Shown here piece by piece: positions 50,568-63,840 of a stretch of DNA of 64,000 nucleotides. The notes beneath the pieces are model-generated. The model was not told the DNA's origin and did no database searches. It saw nothing but the letters and a program-made list of their open reading frames with translations. The stretch's first letter is position 1. Each line of letters opens with the position of its first letter. The translations under genes and the position numbers were made by a program. Source of the DNA: Bugula neritina (lineage: Eukaryota > Bryozoa > Gymnolaemata > Cheilostomatida > Bugulidae); assembly GCA_964035545.1 (NCBI GenBank), contig OZ037766.1:27014673-27078672 (forward strand). The letters run 5' to 3'.

Positions 50568-51436
50568 ATGAGGATTATGATATGTCACATCTTCTATGTT
50601 CTGGCTTTTATGTTGTGTAAGTATATTTAGTGCATAATTCTGTATGACATTATAAATAATTAAAGTAACTAAAAGTCAATATATTATATTTGTGTGTTTG
50701 AACACACATAAATATAATAATTATATTGATTTTTAGTTGTAATAATTGTACACAATGAAACATTACATATTTATGGTGATCCAGCTTACTGTTCTATAAC
50801 ATTATAACTATAATATTATAATATTATAACTACATGTATACATGCAGCTTAATATATATTATACAACAATAAAAATAATTGTATTAGTATCAGCTATTTT
50901 AACTAGTTATATATAGATAGTATGCTGACAATTATGTAACTCAGCAAAGCATAGCAATGTTGTTTGGCCTAATTGAGCTTCGAAATATGTTAGCTAATAT
51001 ATAATATACCAACATCAATAAGATCATATGGCAATTTAACATTAAATTGTACATTGATTATATAGATATTAAATGTCCAATTGCAATCATGCATTTACAT
51101 TCCAATACTTTGCAAGTATTTTATATTTGGTTATAGAGTTTTATGTCAGATGCTAAATCCTTGATATTTTTGAGTGTTACCTTTTGTTGATAGCCTTAGC
51201 TCTTATTCAGGTTTGAACCAGTAACTTTTGTGTTTGGAGAAAATATATTTATCTACATATAAAGCTTTAAAATATTGAAATTGCAAAATATTTTTTGAAT
51301 AATTGTACTAATTTTAGGTGCAGGACTATTTGCAAGTACGGAAAGCATGCCCTGGCCTCCAACAACACCTTGGTGTCCCAGAAACTGCCTGTTTCATTCT
51401 GATGACCAAATTTTTAACAATGATAACAAATTCTAG
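50568..51436 (+). CDS. Secreted CPRNC-loop peptide (family member 3)
   Basis: Coding exons 50568-50616 and 51318-51436 encode 55 residues. The signal part is MRIMICHIFYVLAFML, then the split Cys codon. Exon two gives CAGLFASTES, then MPWPPTTPWCPRNC, and an acidic, Asn/Asp-rich tail ending NNDNKF. The Pro/Trp-rich stretch before the loop resembles member 2 (FWPRP), while the rest differs. A leader acceptor is at 50541-50542 and a poly(A) signal AATAAA at 51530-51535. The exon and flanking intron (50395-51000) were copied to 57450-57930. Secretion is inferred from the hydrophobic start; function unknown. Confidence 0.82.
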
Positions 51437-51536
51437 GCAGACAAACCTCATTAATTATACTACTTTACAGTAATTGCGGTCTTTATTTCACAACATTGCT
51501 GATTGTTTTCCTTTAGTATTAATATTTTAAATAAAG

Positions 51537-51986
51537 ATTGTGTCTGTCTAAAAGTATATTGTATGCCTCAACAACAATAAAATATAATATCATTTTGATT
51601 AAAATTTCCTGTCTTTATTTGTATCAGCTATTTAGTATAAATTTACATGACACTGATTGTATACATTTTTGTTTTTTCAGTCAGCAATTAACGAAGTTTA
51701 TAATAAACTAAAAACTTAAATAAGATAAAATGAATAAAAAATCTATTGTCTTTCACATACATGAATATTATCTTGTATATGTTGTTCAATAATGCAATAA
51801 AAAAATAAATCTGTTATCAATATTTTGCAAATAATTTCAATTTTTTTTTACTATAAGCAATATGAAGCAATGATTTACACCATTGAATTAATAGTAAACT
51901 TAAAAGGCAAGCTTCTGCAAAAATTATTGCAAAAGTGTTTAATGAATCTAATGCAAGTAGCTTTATGATGCTAAACATAATATATT

Positions 51987-52071
<85 letters not shown>

Positions 52072-53140
52072 ATAATAAAGGATATAACAATATAGTAAAT
52101 GCTTTGCTATAATTTAAAATAAAAATATAGGGTTTACTTAAATGAAAATTCATTATCATGAAATTTTTGAAAACATATAAATGATTTTCTTCTCACAACT
52201 TGCAGATACACTGTACAATATATATATCACTTAGATAAATTTCATTTGAAAGGTTAAAATGCAGAAGCATACTATTTAAAACCTTTAGGTATTTTGGTTA
52301 TGAAAAAGTTCTCATTAATCGAATAATGGCCGCACACCCTTCAACAAAATTTATATCTCAGCAGCAACTTTATATGGATGTTGACCTCATATTTTTAGTT
52401 GTGTGAACAGTTATAACCGCAGGGTATTATATGTTACATGAGTAACAAGAACAGAGCTTTTTCTAAAAATAAAACTTTTACATTCAATTGCATATAGCCA
52501 TCAACATCTTGCTGTTTTAGCACATAAGTTTTGATAAAATACAACTCTTCAATTCTCAATCGAAAGTGTTCCAGAGTAAGAGAAAAACCTTAACTCTCAA
52601 AGTAATAATGGTTGTGTATATGCCCTTTTCAGCCCTGAAAGTATAAGTAGCTAATGTAATTTAGATAATTCAAATTTAACAGAGTTGCAAAAAAGGTAAG
52701 TCTCAGTCTCTCAAAAAATATATTCGGAGCAATGTAATATAATTAATTTCACTTAAGTCACAGCAATTTCATATGACGAATTTTATATGACTGTATACTC
52801 ATAGAAAAAACTGAATTGTGATATTTTAAATTTTAAATGAATTAAATTTTCAGTTAAAAGCAATGCAGCTAATAATTTAATAGATCATAAAGTGATCATA
52901 GCTTTGGGTGCTTCAAGAAAATATACACCCTGATGCATTTATTATAAGTCAAAATCAAGAAGCAACTTAGCTGTTTATCTATGAGAGAATAAAGCAGCAG
53001 ATAAGAAGCCTTGATTTATATAAAACTGCCTTTAGAGCCGGCACCATTTGCTCCGTAACAACTGCAAAAAAGGCAATATTGGCTCTCCAGATGGAAAAAT
53101 TTTGTTTTTATGCCACCATTTATTTTATAGCTAGGCTACT
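51537..53140. other. Spacer with (TA)n
   Basis: AT-rich. It contains a pure (TA)n run at about 51988-52067. No gene is supported. Sequence from about 53145 rightward aligns with 59345 onward, so the duplicated block continues there. Confidence 0.55.
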
Positions 53141-53303
53141 ACAAATTTTAGAAAAGCTATCCAATGCGCACAATATTTGGTGATTAAGACAAGGTCTCAG
53201 TTATAAAATTATTTTAGTAGCTATGCAGCTTATGTACATTATGATAGTTGTCCTACGCACCTAAGTAATTGTGATTACTTCACATTGAATAAAATGAGTT
53301 CTT

Positions 53304-53727
53304 GGGCCATTTTACTTAACGTAGTACAGTAGTACACACTCCAAATCTCCAGTTTTTAGCTATTTTTCACAATTTTGCTGCCAATGTATATGGGTTTTTG
53401 CCTAAAACTAATGAAATATCAATAAATGCAACTGAATAATCAATTGTCTTTTTAATTTTGCTTGATATCCTATCCTTTTTCCTAATTATTTAGCTGACTT
53501 AGATTTGCGGACCGGCACGGTTTTTTCGTAAAGGTCTGCAAATCCAAATTAGCTAAATAATTAAAACACATAAGAAATCAAGCAAAATTAAAAATAACGT
53601 TGATCATTTAGCTGTATTTTTAATTTTTTATTGGTTTAGAGCCAAACTCAAATAAATTAGCGGCTAAATTGTGAAAAATAGCTAAAAACTGAAGATTCAA
53701 GTGTGTACCAAATTGAGTAAAATGACC
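53304..53727. mobile_element. 424-bp foldback MITE
   Basis: Long inverted arms of about 200 bp: gggccattttactt.. at the left, the reverse of agtaaaatgacc at the right, with shared internal blocks gtttttagctatttttcaca and ttttaattttgcttgat. The centre is near 53525. Flanking TTCTT at 53299-53303 and 53728-53732 looks like a 5-bp target duplication. The paralogous block near 59490 lacks the element, giving an empty site. Confidence 0.9.
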
Positions 53728-54150
53728 TTCTTCCCAATTTTCTTGGTGTAATATTGACACACTGGAAGCTTATCATATTTACTCTAACAGCTTTGGTGGT
53801 TCATTTCAACTTTTTCTAAACTAACGAATTAATTAGAAAAATTTATTAGGCGGGTATTAGTAATATATCTCAAGTTCGCTACCTGCTTAGAAAAGTATCG
53901 AATACACTATTTTGTAACACGCAGTAGAATTGTGTTAGCAAAGGTAATATTTTTAGGAATACTTGGCAAGCCACGATATCCAAATATTCTTATCCTGTTT
54001 CAATCTGAGATACATATAAACAAAATGACTCACTGGAAAAGAATGAACTACAGCTCTTCAATAATAGTTTCAACCCATCAATTTCTACAGCCAAAGTAGA
54101 TCATCTAAGTAAAAACTAGTAGATTTAGTATAAGCCTATACAGCTATGAG

Positions 54151-54233
54151 TATAAGAACCTTGTCTTTATTGACTAGAATTTCATTATTCTGCTAGTCCT
54201 TGTAAGGAAAATACATGCAAGTTATATTATAAG
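54151..54233 (+). promoter_or_regulatory. TATA box and non-coding first exon of peptide gene 4
   Basis: TATAAGAA at 54151-54158, a probable start near 54181 (ttcattattctgc), and a leader exon ending 54233|gtaagt. It is near-identical to 59895-59980, and the conserved upstream block starts near 53960. Confidence 0.78.
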
Positions 54234-54575
54234 GTAAGTAAAACTTGTACTTTGAATGGATACCAAAAATGAAAAGTGTTATGATTTGCGTATAATATAT
54301 TACTAAACTTCTACAAAATAATTTAACACAACTGCGTTTAAAAGTTGAATTTTATATTTTTTTAAAAAAATTTAAGTGTGAAAGATTTTAGTTGCAAGCA
54401 ACAAGACTTATTAGCACTGCATGGTGTGTTAAGTTTTCAAGTGAATTTAATTAAATACTTGCAAAACTTTTTAATAAATCAACATTAAGTGCGTTTTATG
54501 ATGAGAGTCTTAACATGGTTTTGCGTATTCTTCATTTTAGTATCTATTGAATGAACACCTCTCTGTACAAGAATT

Positions 54576-54661
54576 ATGAAGATAATAACACTTCCCATCG
54601 TCTACATTTTGGCTATCATTTTGTGTAAGTATGTAGCGTTATTTCATGAATTTATATATAC

Positions 54662-54698
<37 letters not shown>

Positions 54699-54711
54699 CA
54701 TATATATATAC

Positions 54712-54804
<93 letters not shown>

Positions 54805-55597
54805 GCAATGTGTCGCTGTATTGTTTAGGTCATTTTACTCTATTTAGCACACACTGGATTTTGGCACTTTTGACCACTTTATAGAAATATAACTGCTACT
54901 CTAAATGTTTTTTGTCTAAAACTAAGAATTTGTTGTTAAATAAAATTTTTCAATCAATTATTCTTTTAATTTGTTACATTTTCCACACTTTTGGTTAGAT
55001 TTTTAGCTAAAAAACATAAAATTTTTGCATCACATTTTTCTAAAATTTATTTTACATTCCACCATTAGCACAGCTTTTAATCTTTCAAATGAGATGCAAA
55101 ATGTACCTTAATGTTTTATTTAATAACCACAAAATAGCTTTCAAGGATAGTTAGCCACTAGCTGTATAGCTACACTTTTTATCATATACCAATATGGTAA
55201 TTGAATGCACTTTATCGTTGCAGGATTCTCTCTCGGCCTTTTTTCCTATACATATTGTGTAATTAGCATAAAAATGCCACAGCTTGTCATATTTCGATGA
55301 CTTTTAGCCAATTTTAATTTTTAGTTATAATTTGCTGATCTGTATTAAATAAAGTAGGTAAAAAGATCGCACGTCTATTTTAAAATATACTCATAACTAA
55401 ACACTTTATATCGCATAATATTTAACTTTGTGCGTGTTTATAAATATTGGATAATAAATAGAAGCTACAGTAGCTTATATATACTCTTTTTGAATAACTG
55501 CATTATTTTAGGTGCCGGGTTAATTGCAAGCATAAAAAGTCAAACTCCAAAGCCGCCACCACCACCACCACCTCCATGTTCCAGAAACTGCTACTAG
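54576..55597 (+). CDS. Secreted proline-rich CSRNC peptide (family member 4)
   Basis: Coding exons 54576-54624 and 55512-55597 encode 44 residues. The signal part is [16 protein letters not shown] and the split Cys codon; exon two gives [10 protein letters not shown], then QTPK, eight prolines and CSRNCY before a TAG. The proline run comes from a CCA/CCN expansion, and the usual tail after the loop is cut to one residue. An upstream ATG at 54551 opens a short overlapping frame and could lower translation; it is absent in the duplicate at 60.3 kb. The leader acceptor is at 54539-54540, poly(A) AATAAA at 55698-55703. A long (TA)n begins about 30 bp into the second intron. Confidence 0.82.
54653..54802. 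repeat. (TA)n microsatellite with ATACAT interruptions
   Basis: About 150 bp in the intron of peptide gene 4, close to the donor. The Ile-Tyr frames across it are artefacts. Confidence 0.97.
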
Positions 55598-56416
55598 CTT
55601 TCTAACAAAAAGCAAAAATAAGTAGATGGACAAATGTTACTAATTGTATTGTATTGACTTTACATACACTGCAATACTTTTTTTCATTTTGCCATCCAAT
55701 AAATGATAAATTTGCTATATAGAATGACTTCTCTCAGTAGCATTGCAAATTATTATTCAACTGGTTTCTCTCGTTACATCGCATCTATTAATCTGCCATA
55801 CCATTCTAAGTGCTTGTCTTGGTGTATATTTTGTAATCCCTAGTAATGCGCTGCTTATTAAATTAAAATTCTCATATAATGATGAAAAGTATCTTTTAAT
55901 TAACTCATGCTCTTGTCATCTTGCAAGGCATATAATTATCAACACTGTAATTTGCAAGTATTTCCTTCCGAAATTATGAAATTCCAGCTTAATATTTTTA
56001 TAAAATTTATTAGTTCTCCAAATCAAAAAGTATATAAAGCAATAGTTCAGACTAGCTATAAATAATAGTAAACATAGTATGGAAGAGTTAATATACAGTA
56101 TTAGGAATAAAAAAGTGTAACATTATATTCAATATAAACAACATTTTGTTAATCACCAAGAAATAATACTTATATATTACGTATATTATAGCTAGAATGA
56201 CAATTTTATATATGATGTTATATTGAATAGTTAAACTATTTTATACCTAAATAACAACACTATAAATGATACTTTTACTAGAAAGACATAATGAATTCCT
56301 TTTAAAAAATGTTGTTACAGATAATTAAATAATATAATTATACACAATATACTAGCTTTTGTCTTTAATTCAAAAGCACAGAGCTATTTATATGATAAAA
56401 CATTATTTAAATGGAA

Positions 56417-56602
56417 TTAAAATGTTGATGTATTTGCAAATTCTACATCATCTTCCTTTCGAAACTCTCGATAGTCCATTTCCAATCTCTGCAATGACCT
56501 TTTGGTCATGCTGCCTTCAACAGAATTCAAACTAACAATGTTATTATCATTTATTACTGGTGATACCGGCAAACCGTTATCTGTCAACATATTATAGTTC
56601 TG
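56417..56602 (-). CDS. Last exon of a minus-strand gene (orphan duplicate, intact frame)
   Basis: After an acceptor (gatatgctacag) the frame reads NYNMLTDNGLPVSPVINDNN, then IVSLNSVEGSMTKRSLQRLE and MDYREFRKEDDVEFANTSTF, and stops at 56417. The charged, motif-like tail looks like the cytoplasmic C-terminus of a membrane protein. A second copy at 62020-62205 keeps the last 41 residues with three changes but is frameshifted at its start. The exon therefore belongs to a gene entering from the right (see 63525-63630), unless that gene has decayed. I do not recognise the family. Confidence 0.55.
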   Translation of the reverse strand, partial: QNYNMLTDNGLPVSPVINDNNIVSLNSVEGSMTKRSLQRLEMDYREFRKEDDVEFANTSTF

Positions 56603-56757
56603 TAGCATATCACATTATTATAAGCACAAAACATATGGTTATACTAAAAATAATACATATTATATAAAGGTAAACAACCTCAAAAACAAGGCTTTCATTT
56701 TTATAACTAGCGTAGCAGTATATTCATAACTCCTAATTTAACACAATTTTTGTGAAG

Positions 56758-56912
56758 AAAGGACTCTTAGCTTTTCATTAATTTTAAAGAAAATAGGATC
56801 ATATTTTCAACCCCAAAAGTGTTACGTGCTTTTAAAAAAAATAAATCCCAGTTTGAGTAGTACAATTCAAAGATATTGCAACTGAGATTCAGGAGCAGAT
56901 TACTCTTAATGA
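56758..56912. repeat. 155-bp block identical to 62298-62452
   Basis: From 'aaaggactcttag' to 'tactcttaatga' the two copies show no difference that I can find, whereas flanking duplicated sequence shows frequent substitutions and indels. The block is non-coding in both copies, lying 3' on the plus strand of the minus-strand exon. Confidence 0.9.
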
Positions 56913-57627
56913 TTCAATGGCACGAGAATAATATAAATTTTCTTTTCAAAGGAACTGTAAAATATATTTTATTTAAGAGCTACTAGTATGTTGCAAAGGG
57001 TATCAGCATGCTATATTTTATAAAGCAATCCCATGCAATTTTAAAGTATGACTGTATACAGATATATGAAAATTAAACGAAACAAAGTATCACACTCTTG
57101 AACTAAAGTTAGCCACAGACTTTTATGACTCAAACTAAGAGCAATTGTTTAAAATTAAAATGTAGTAACGCAATTATTGAATACTCAAATAAGATAATAT
57201 ATTTCTCATAAGCTTCCCGCACGACCTTTTAACTGAATAATTACGCTATAATATATATACCAGTACATTTAAAGCTATTATCTTTCATCAACATGTAGTA
57301 AACAGCGAAATAATGAAATCAGCAGGGGAAGAATTTAACGGCTAGTGTATGATACATATGATAATTAAAAATTCGTGACACACTTTCTAATCTAGCACCT
57401 ATTACACTATCTGATATAGTGAAAATTATTTACTTTTGAGTTGAATAATGATATTTATCCATTCCACTTTCGTTACAGGCATCAGCTTATTCATTAAATT
57501 TTAAAACAATGAATTAAACTAGCTGGGTGCATCCCATTATAAATTGATTAACAAAAAAGGTTTTACTATAATGATGTAAATATTTTGTTTTCAAAATTTG
57601 CACCAGTTATGTCTAATTCAGAAAAAC

Positions 57628-57676
57628 ATGAGGATAATAACATCTCACATCTTCTACGTCCTAGCTGTTATATTTT
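57628..57676 (+). pseudogene. Decayed peptide gene (family member 5): signal exon only
   Basis: The exon MRIITSHIFYVLAVIF and its donor (T|gtaagt) are intact and match member 3 together with intron flanks (57450-57930 against 50395-51000). The duplication begins inside the first intron, so no promoter or leader exon is present. The place where the mature-peptide exon should follow is occupied by a transposon (58205-59120), and the sequence resumes at a point corresponding to about 53145. No CxRNC exon exists before the next gene. Splicing to the 61145 exon is possible in phase if it is transcribed. Confidence 0.75.
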
Positions 57677-58204
57677 GTAAGTGCGTATAATTTTATAATT
57701 ATTTTATAATTATTAACATCATGTGTGTATGTAATTTGTACTCATACATAATATTATAGTAATACTCACAATATTTTATAATAATATAATATACAATAAT
57801 AAAAATTTAGTTAATATTAGCTATTTTAGCTAGTTATGTATGTATAGATAACATTCTGACAATCATGTGACTGAACAAAGTATATAGTTATTTGGCACAG
57901 TTCAGCTTTGCAATATGTTAGCTATTGCATATCAATATAAATAACAATAAGCCTATATAAAAATTGTACATTATATGATATTTCTTTCTGAACCGTAATT
58001 ATAGATATTAAATGTTTAATTTTAATAATCTATATTTAAATACTTGCACAAGCCCATTATTTTAGATTTGCAGTTAAATATAACATAGGGTAAATTGTTG
58101 ATATTTTTAAAAGCTACAGTATGTGTACCTTTGAGATAGCCTAAAGTCTAAACTGTTATACAGTGATGAGCCAGTAATGCTTAGAATAATATTGAAGTAT
58201 AAAT

Positions 58205-59120
58205 GGGGGGGGGGGGGGCACAATGGGCCAAATTTTGAATTTTTTGCTCTCATTCGTCTGCTTTTCAAGTTACTAGTTCAATAATCTCTAGTCTAAATGC
58301 TACACCAGTTGTCTATTACAGGTATCAGTTTGTTGTTTTTATCTCTTTTACAACCTTCAAAATAACGAAATTTTCATAATGAAAAGAATGGCCCATATTG
58401 TGCCCCGGTACCAGGGTACAATGGGCCACTGAGTAGGACAATAAATATATTGAAACTTTGCTGATTTAGTTGCAACCAATCTTTATTTATAGTTAATATA
58501 CACAAGTAAGTAAAAATACTCTTTGAGCTCTACAAGGAAAATCACGTTTTAGCTGTACAGTTTGTGTCACCACAGATAGCAGGGGGAGGCAAAATCAAAC
58601 GCACATCACTCATTTCTACGGTGCCATCATCATTACTGTTTAGAACTAAAAATGTTTTCCCACTTCACAGGAACTTTCATCATAAAAAACTTTAGTAACA
58701 TGTGCTACAAAATTTTCGGTGGACTTTTTTCTATGAACTCTAGCTAAGGTGGCTGAAGTTTGTGGCTGGAGTGCAGAAGGGGGAGGAAATGAGCAACTCA
58801 CAATTTATTTTAGTCAAATACATGTATATTTCCTCAATGATATAATGTATAATGAACACCATGATTATCTATTAGTAGCAACAGCAGAGTATTTTGTGTG
58901 TTGTATAAAATGGCAAAGCTATAAACCCCATAGATGTACATATTAGGGCAGCTTAACCTTGCAGTTTGGTAGTCTTACCATGATGTCTTTGATATTTTAC
59001 AAAAAGGTCAGATCGAAATGGCTATATCTACAGATTTTATTAACATTTCAACTAATTTTTTGGGCAAACAAACTAATAACAGTGATCAGGGTGCAATGGT
59101 CAGATGGCCCGTTGTGCCCC
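58205..59120. mobile_element. DNA transposon remnant with GGGGCACAAYGGGCCA ends
   Basis: The left end has a 14-G run into ggggcacaatgggcca. The right end is the inverted form, tggcccgttgtgcccc (59105-59120). Two further copies of the same motif lie inside, facing each other at 58389-58428, so this may be nested elements or subterminal repeats. The minus strand near 58745-58542, with one frameshift, reads RVHRKKSTENFVAHVTKV ... DDGTVEMSDVRLILPPPAI. From memory this resembles the C-terminal tail of DDE transposase-like proteins. Target duplication and superfamily are not determined. Confidence 0.7.
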
Positions 59121-59894
59121 GTGTGGCCAAGTGGAAAATAAACGTGGCTCAAGGAAAATTTATTTTAGAATTTCCTATTATAGGTACTAGTTGAGCAATT
59201 TAGAAACAAGCAATGGCAACAATATCAATGAAAACTAGGCTTGTTACCTTTGAGTGTACAAAGTTATAAAGCTAGATGAAAGTAATTTCTACCAGCACCA
59301 TATTGTTAAGTTTTACACAAAATTTATTTAACTTCGGCAAGTTTAAAAAAATGTATCCAATGCTCATGATATTTGGTAAAAGGTCTCAATTATAATAGGC
59401 ACTAGTTTTATAGCTATGCATTACAATAGTTGGCTATATACCTAAGCTAGAACTTGTGCATACCACAATTCACATTGGTTCATCCAAATTTTCTTGTAAG
59501 ATTGATACATTGTAAGTTTCATATATTCACTCTAACAGCTTCAGTGCTTTAATTTACTTTTCTTTAAATCAAATCATCAGTTGATTTTTAGTGAGTATAA
59601 GGAATAGATCTCAAGTTTGCTACATAACAAAATTATTAAATCCACTGTATTTTGCAACACGCAGTAAATGTGTGATAACAAGGTCATATTTTTATGAATA
59701 TTTGGCAAGCCAGGATGTCCAAATATTCTCATCCTGTGTCGCTCTGAGATGCATATAAACAGAATGACTCACTGGAAAAGAATTACCTTCAGCTCCTTAA
59801 TTATAGCATTTTTAACCCATCAATCTCTACAGTTCAATTGTAGATCATATAAGTAAAAACTGGTAGATTTAGTATAAGCCTACACAGCTATGAG

Positions 59895-59980
59895 TATAAG
59901 AGCCTTGTCTTTATTGACTAGAATTTCATTATTCTGCTAAACCCTGTAGGGAAAGTACTGTACATGCAAGTTATATTAAG
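59895..59980 (+). promoter_or_regulatory. TATA box and non-coding first exon of peptide gene 6
   Basis: TATAAGAG at 59895-59902, a probable start near 59925, and a leader exon ending 59980|gtaagt. It aligns closely with the promoter of gene 4, with upstream similarity reaching back to about 59340. Confidence 0.78.
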
Positions 59981-60343
59981 GTAAGTAAAACTTCTACTTT
60001 GAATGGATACCAAAAGTGAAAGTTATAATATTATTTATGTACCGTATATATATATATATATATATATTACTGAACTTCTACAACATAATTTAACGCAACT
60101 GCTTTTTAAAAGTTGAATTTTATATATTTTTTTAAAAAGAAAATTAAGTGTAAAAAATTTCAGTTGCAAGCTACAAGACTTAGCACTGGTGTGTTCAGTT
60201 TTTAACTGAATTTAATTGAACACTTTTAAAAATGCCTAATGAATTAACATTTATAGGAGCACTTGAAAATGAAAGTTTAATTATGGTTTTGTGCATTTTT
60301 CATTTTAGAATCTATTGAACGAACACCAATCTGTGCACTAATC

Positions 60344-61248
<905 letters not shown>

Positions 61249-62019
61249 CTATAGATGAACAAATGTTAGTAATTGCATTGTATTGACTTTGCATATACTG
61301 CAACATTGTTTTCATTTTACCATCCAATAAATGTTAAATTTGCTAGATAGAATAATCTATCTCAGTATAGCATATTGAACTGGTTTTTCTCTTTGCATTG
61401 CATATTGATCTGTTATACTAGTCTTAGTGTGAATTTTGTATTCCCAAGTAATGGACTGCTTATTAAATTGAAATTATCATAATGATGAAAATTCTCTCTT
61501 AGTTAACTCATGCTCCTGTGATCTTGAAATGCATATATATAATCAAAAACAAATTGTTTTGAAAATATTTTCTTACAAAATGATGATATTCCAGCAATAT
61601 TTTTATAAACTTTATTGGTTTTGCAAATCAAAAATTATTATATAAAGCTTAATAATTTCTGACTAGCTATAATTGATAGTATGGAAGAGTTAATTAATAT
61701 ACAGTACTAGGAATAAAAAGGTGCAACATTATATTCAATATAAACAACATTTTGTTAACCACCAAGAAATAATACTTATATATTACGTATATTAGCTATA
61801 TAATGACAATTTTATATATGATGTTATAATGAATAGTTAAAATACTTTGTACCTAAAGAAAAGAACTATAAATGATACTTTTGCTAGAAAGACATAATGG
61901 ATTCGTTTTAAAAAATGTTGTTATAATTAAAATAATATATATACATAATGTACTAGTTTTTGTTTTTTGTCAAAAACACAGGGTTGCATATTTATATGAT
62001 AAACATTACTTAGATAGAA

Positions 62020-62205
62020 TTAAAATGTTGATGCATTTGCAAATTCTACATCATCTTCCTTGCGAAACTCTCGGTAGTCCATTTCCGACCTCTGCAATGA
62101 CCTTTTGGCCATGCTGCCTTCAACAGAATTCAAACTAACAATGTTATTATATCATCTATGACTGGTGATACCAGCAGTTATCTGTCAATATATTATAGTT
62201 ATGTA
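62020..62205 (-). pseudogene. Frameshifted copy of the minus-strand last exon
   Basis: The reading frame NIVSLNSVEGSMAKRSLQRS through MDYREFRKEDDVEFANASTF is preserved and stops at 62020. Upstream of it a 2-bp insertion and a 4-bp loss relative to 56417-56602 bring in stops (TAG or TGA, depending on frame). Unless spliced differently, this copy cannot encode the full exon. Confidence 0.6.
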
Positions 62206-62297
62206 ACATATCACGTTGTCATAAGCACATATAAAATATACTGTAGTTATACTAACAATATATGCATAACTCTTAATTTAACACACTTTTTTGTAAA

Positions 62298-62452
62298 AAA
62301 GGACTCTTAGCTTTTCATTAATTTTAAAGAAAATAGGATCATATTTTCAACCCCAAAAGTGTTACGTGCTTTTAAAAAAAATAAATCCCAGTTTGAGTAG
62401 TACAATTCAAAGATATTGCAACTGAGATTCAGGAGCAGATTACTCTTAATGA
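62298..62452. repeat. 155-bp block identical to 56758-56912
   Basis: Second member of the identical pair. Flanks diverge at once on both sides. Confidence 0.9.
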
Positions 62453-63524
62453 CTAAATGGCACGAAAATAGTATAAATTTTCTTTTCAAAGAAACTGTAT
62501 AATATTATTTATTAGAAAGCTAATAGTATGTTTCAAAGGTTATCAGCCTATGCAGCTATATTTTATATAAAGCGATTCTATGCAATTTTAAAGTATGACT
62601 GTATACAAATATATGAAAATTAAAATGAAATAAAGTATCACACTCTTGAACTTAAGCTTATAGTCACAGACCTTTATGAAACAAATTAAGGCAATTGTTT
62701 AAAATTAAAATTTAGCCATGCAATTATTGAATGCTTAAATAACATAATAAATTCCTCATAAGCTTCCCATGACCAATTAATTGATCATTACTTTTTAGCT
62801 GAATAATTACTACATATACATACATATTGTTGTATGTTTAAGGCTATTAACTTAACTAACATGCAGTAAACAGCAGCCTAGAATAATTTAAACTAACAAG
62901 GAAAAATGTAGCAGTTAGTGCATAAAACATTATAATTAAAAATTTGTGAAACAATTTCTAATTTGATGATTTTTGTAGCATTCCGGTAGAAATTTTGCAT
63001 GTCAATCTCAAACAAATTAATTGTACGATTTCCAAAATAATGTACTAAAGCTAAGCAATTTACTAATCTTGTTGGTTGTTATGCTTATATAAGTTGGCAA
63101 ATGGTATTTTTTTCTGAATTTATAGCATAGTCTAAATAGTGTTTAGAGCACACATATAAAAACTTGTTAATTTAGCTATTAATGTATTCACACGGTATTT
63201 GCTTAGACTGCAAAACTTGCAGCTTATAATAATTTTGGTTCTTATGCCTATAACAGTAATAATTTGACTTTGATTGCTATTTATAGAACAACTGAGTAGT
63301 CATAATATTATAGGAATTTATTTCCACACATCCCAGCAGTGGCTGTTATAATAGTCGCATGCAAAACACTGATTACATCACCATTTTTAACATAGCATGA
63401 CAGGGTATATAGCAACCATGACTTCACAGTGGTTTTAATGCAGAGCAAGAAGCAATAATATTAATGATTATAATGCATTCACCATTCTAGCAATAGCTAT
63501 AGATTTTACTACAGTTTTACTTAC

Positions 63525-63630
63525 ATGCAATACATGTTGCTGCGGACATAGCTAAGAGCAGCGCACCAAGTAACAGTGGTGCATAGTATACGGAGTACAT
63601 TTTCTCTTTGTCAGTAGACAACTCCTTCTC
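63525..63630 (-). CDS. Internal exon with transmembrane segment (gene continues off right edge)
   Basis: The acceptor 'tatgttttag' precedes EKELSTDKEKMYSV, then YYAPLLLGALLLAMSAATCI and A, with a consensus donor (t|gtaagt) at 63525. The hydrophobic 20-residue run is a likely membrane helix following a charged stretch. Direction and position suggest the same gene as the last exon at 62.0 or 56.4 kb. However, this donor leaves phase 1 while that exon opens in phase 0, so at least one intervening exon would be needed. The family is not recognised. Confidence 0.5.
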
Positions 63631-63751
63631 CTAAAACATAGTTTAAATGAAGTACATTACGTAGTATAATATTATTAATCTTAGTACATACTGTAAGTGC
63701 ATTACTAAAACATCGGTTTGAATAATGTGCAAAGCATATTATTTTGCATAA

Positions 63752-63835
63752 AGTACTCGCACAAGTTTATAATAGTCATTATCCTCGTGAGAACCCCTGA
63801 TGGCATATAGGAGAAAAACTTATGCAATTGCACTC
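63752..63835 (-). mobile_element. SINE tail fragment
   Basis: Matches the 3' tail of the SINE family (ctcgcacaagtttataatag..., gtgagaacccctgatgg...). The head is missing. Confidence 0.7.
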
Positions 63836-63840
63836 TGCAC

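Noticed and set aside
62307-62489. 60-residue minus-strand frame over the 155-bp identical tract.
   Set aside because: The equivalent frame in the other copy has a stop, so coding constraint does not explain the identity.
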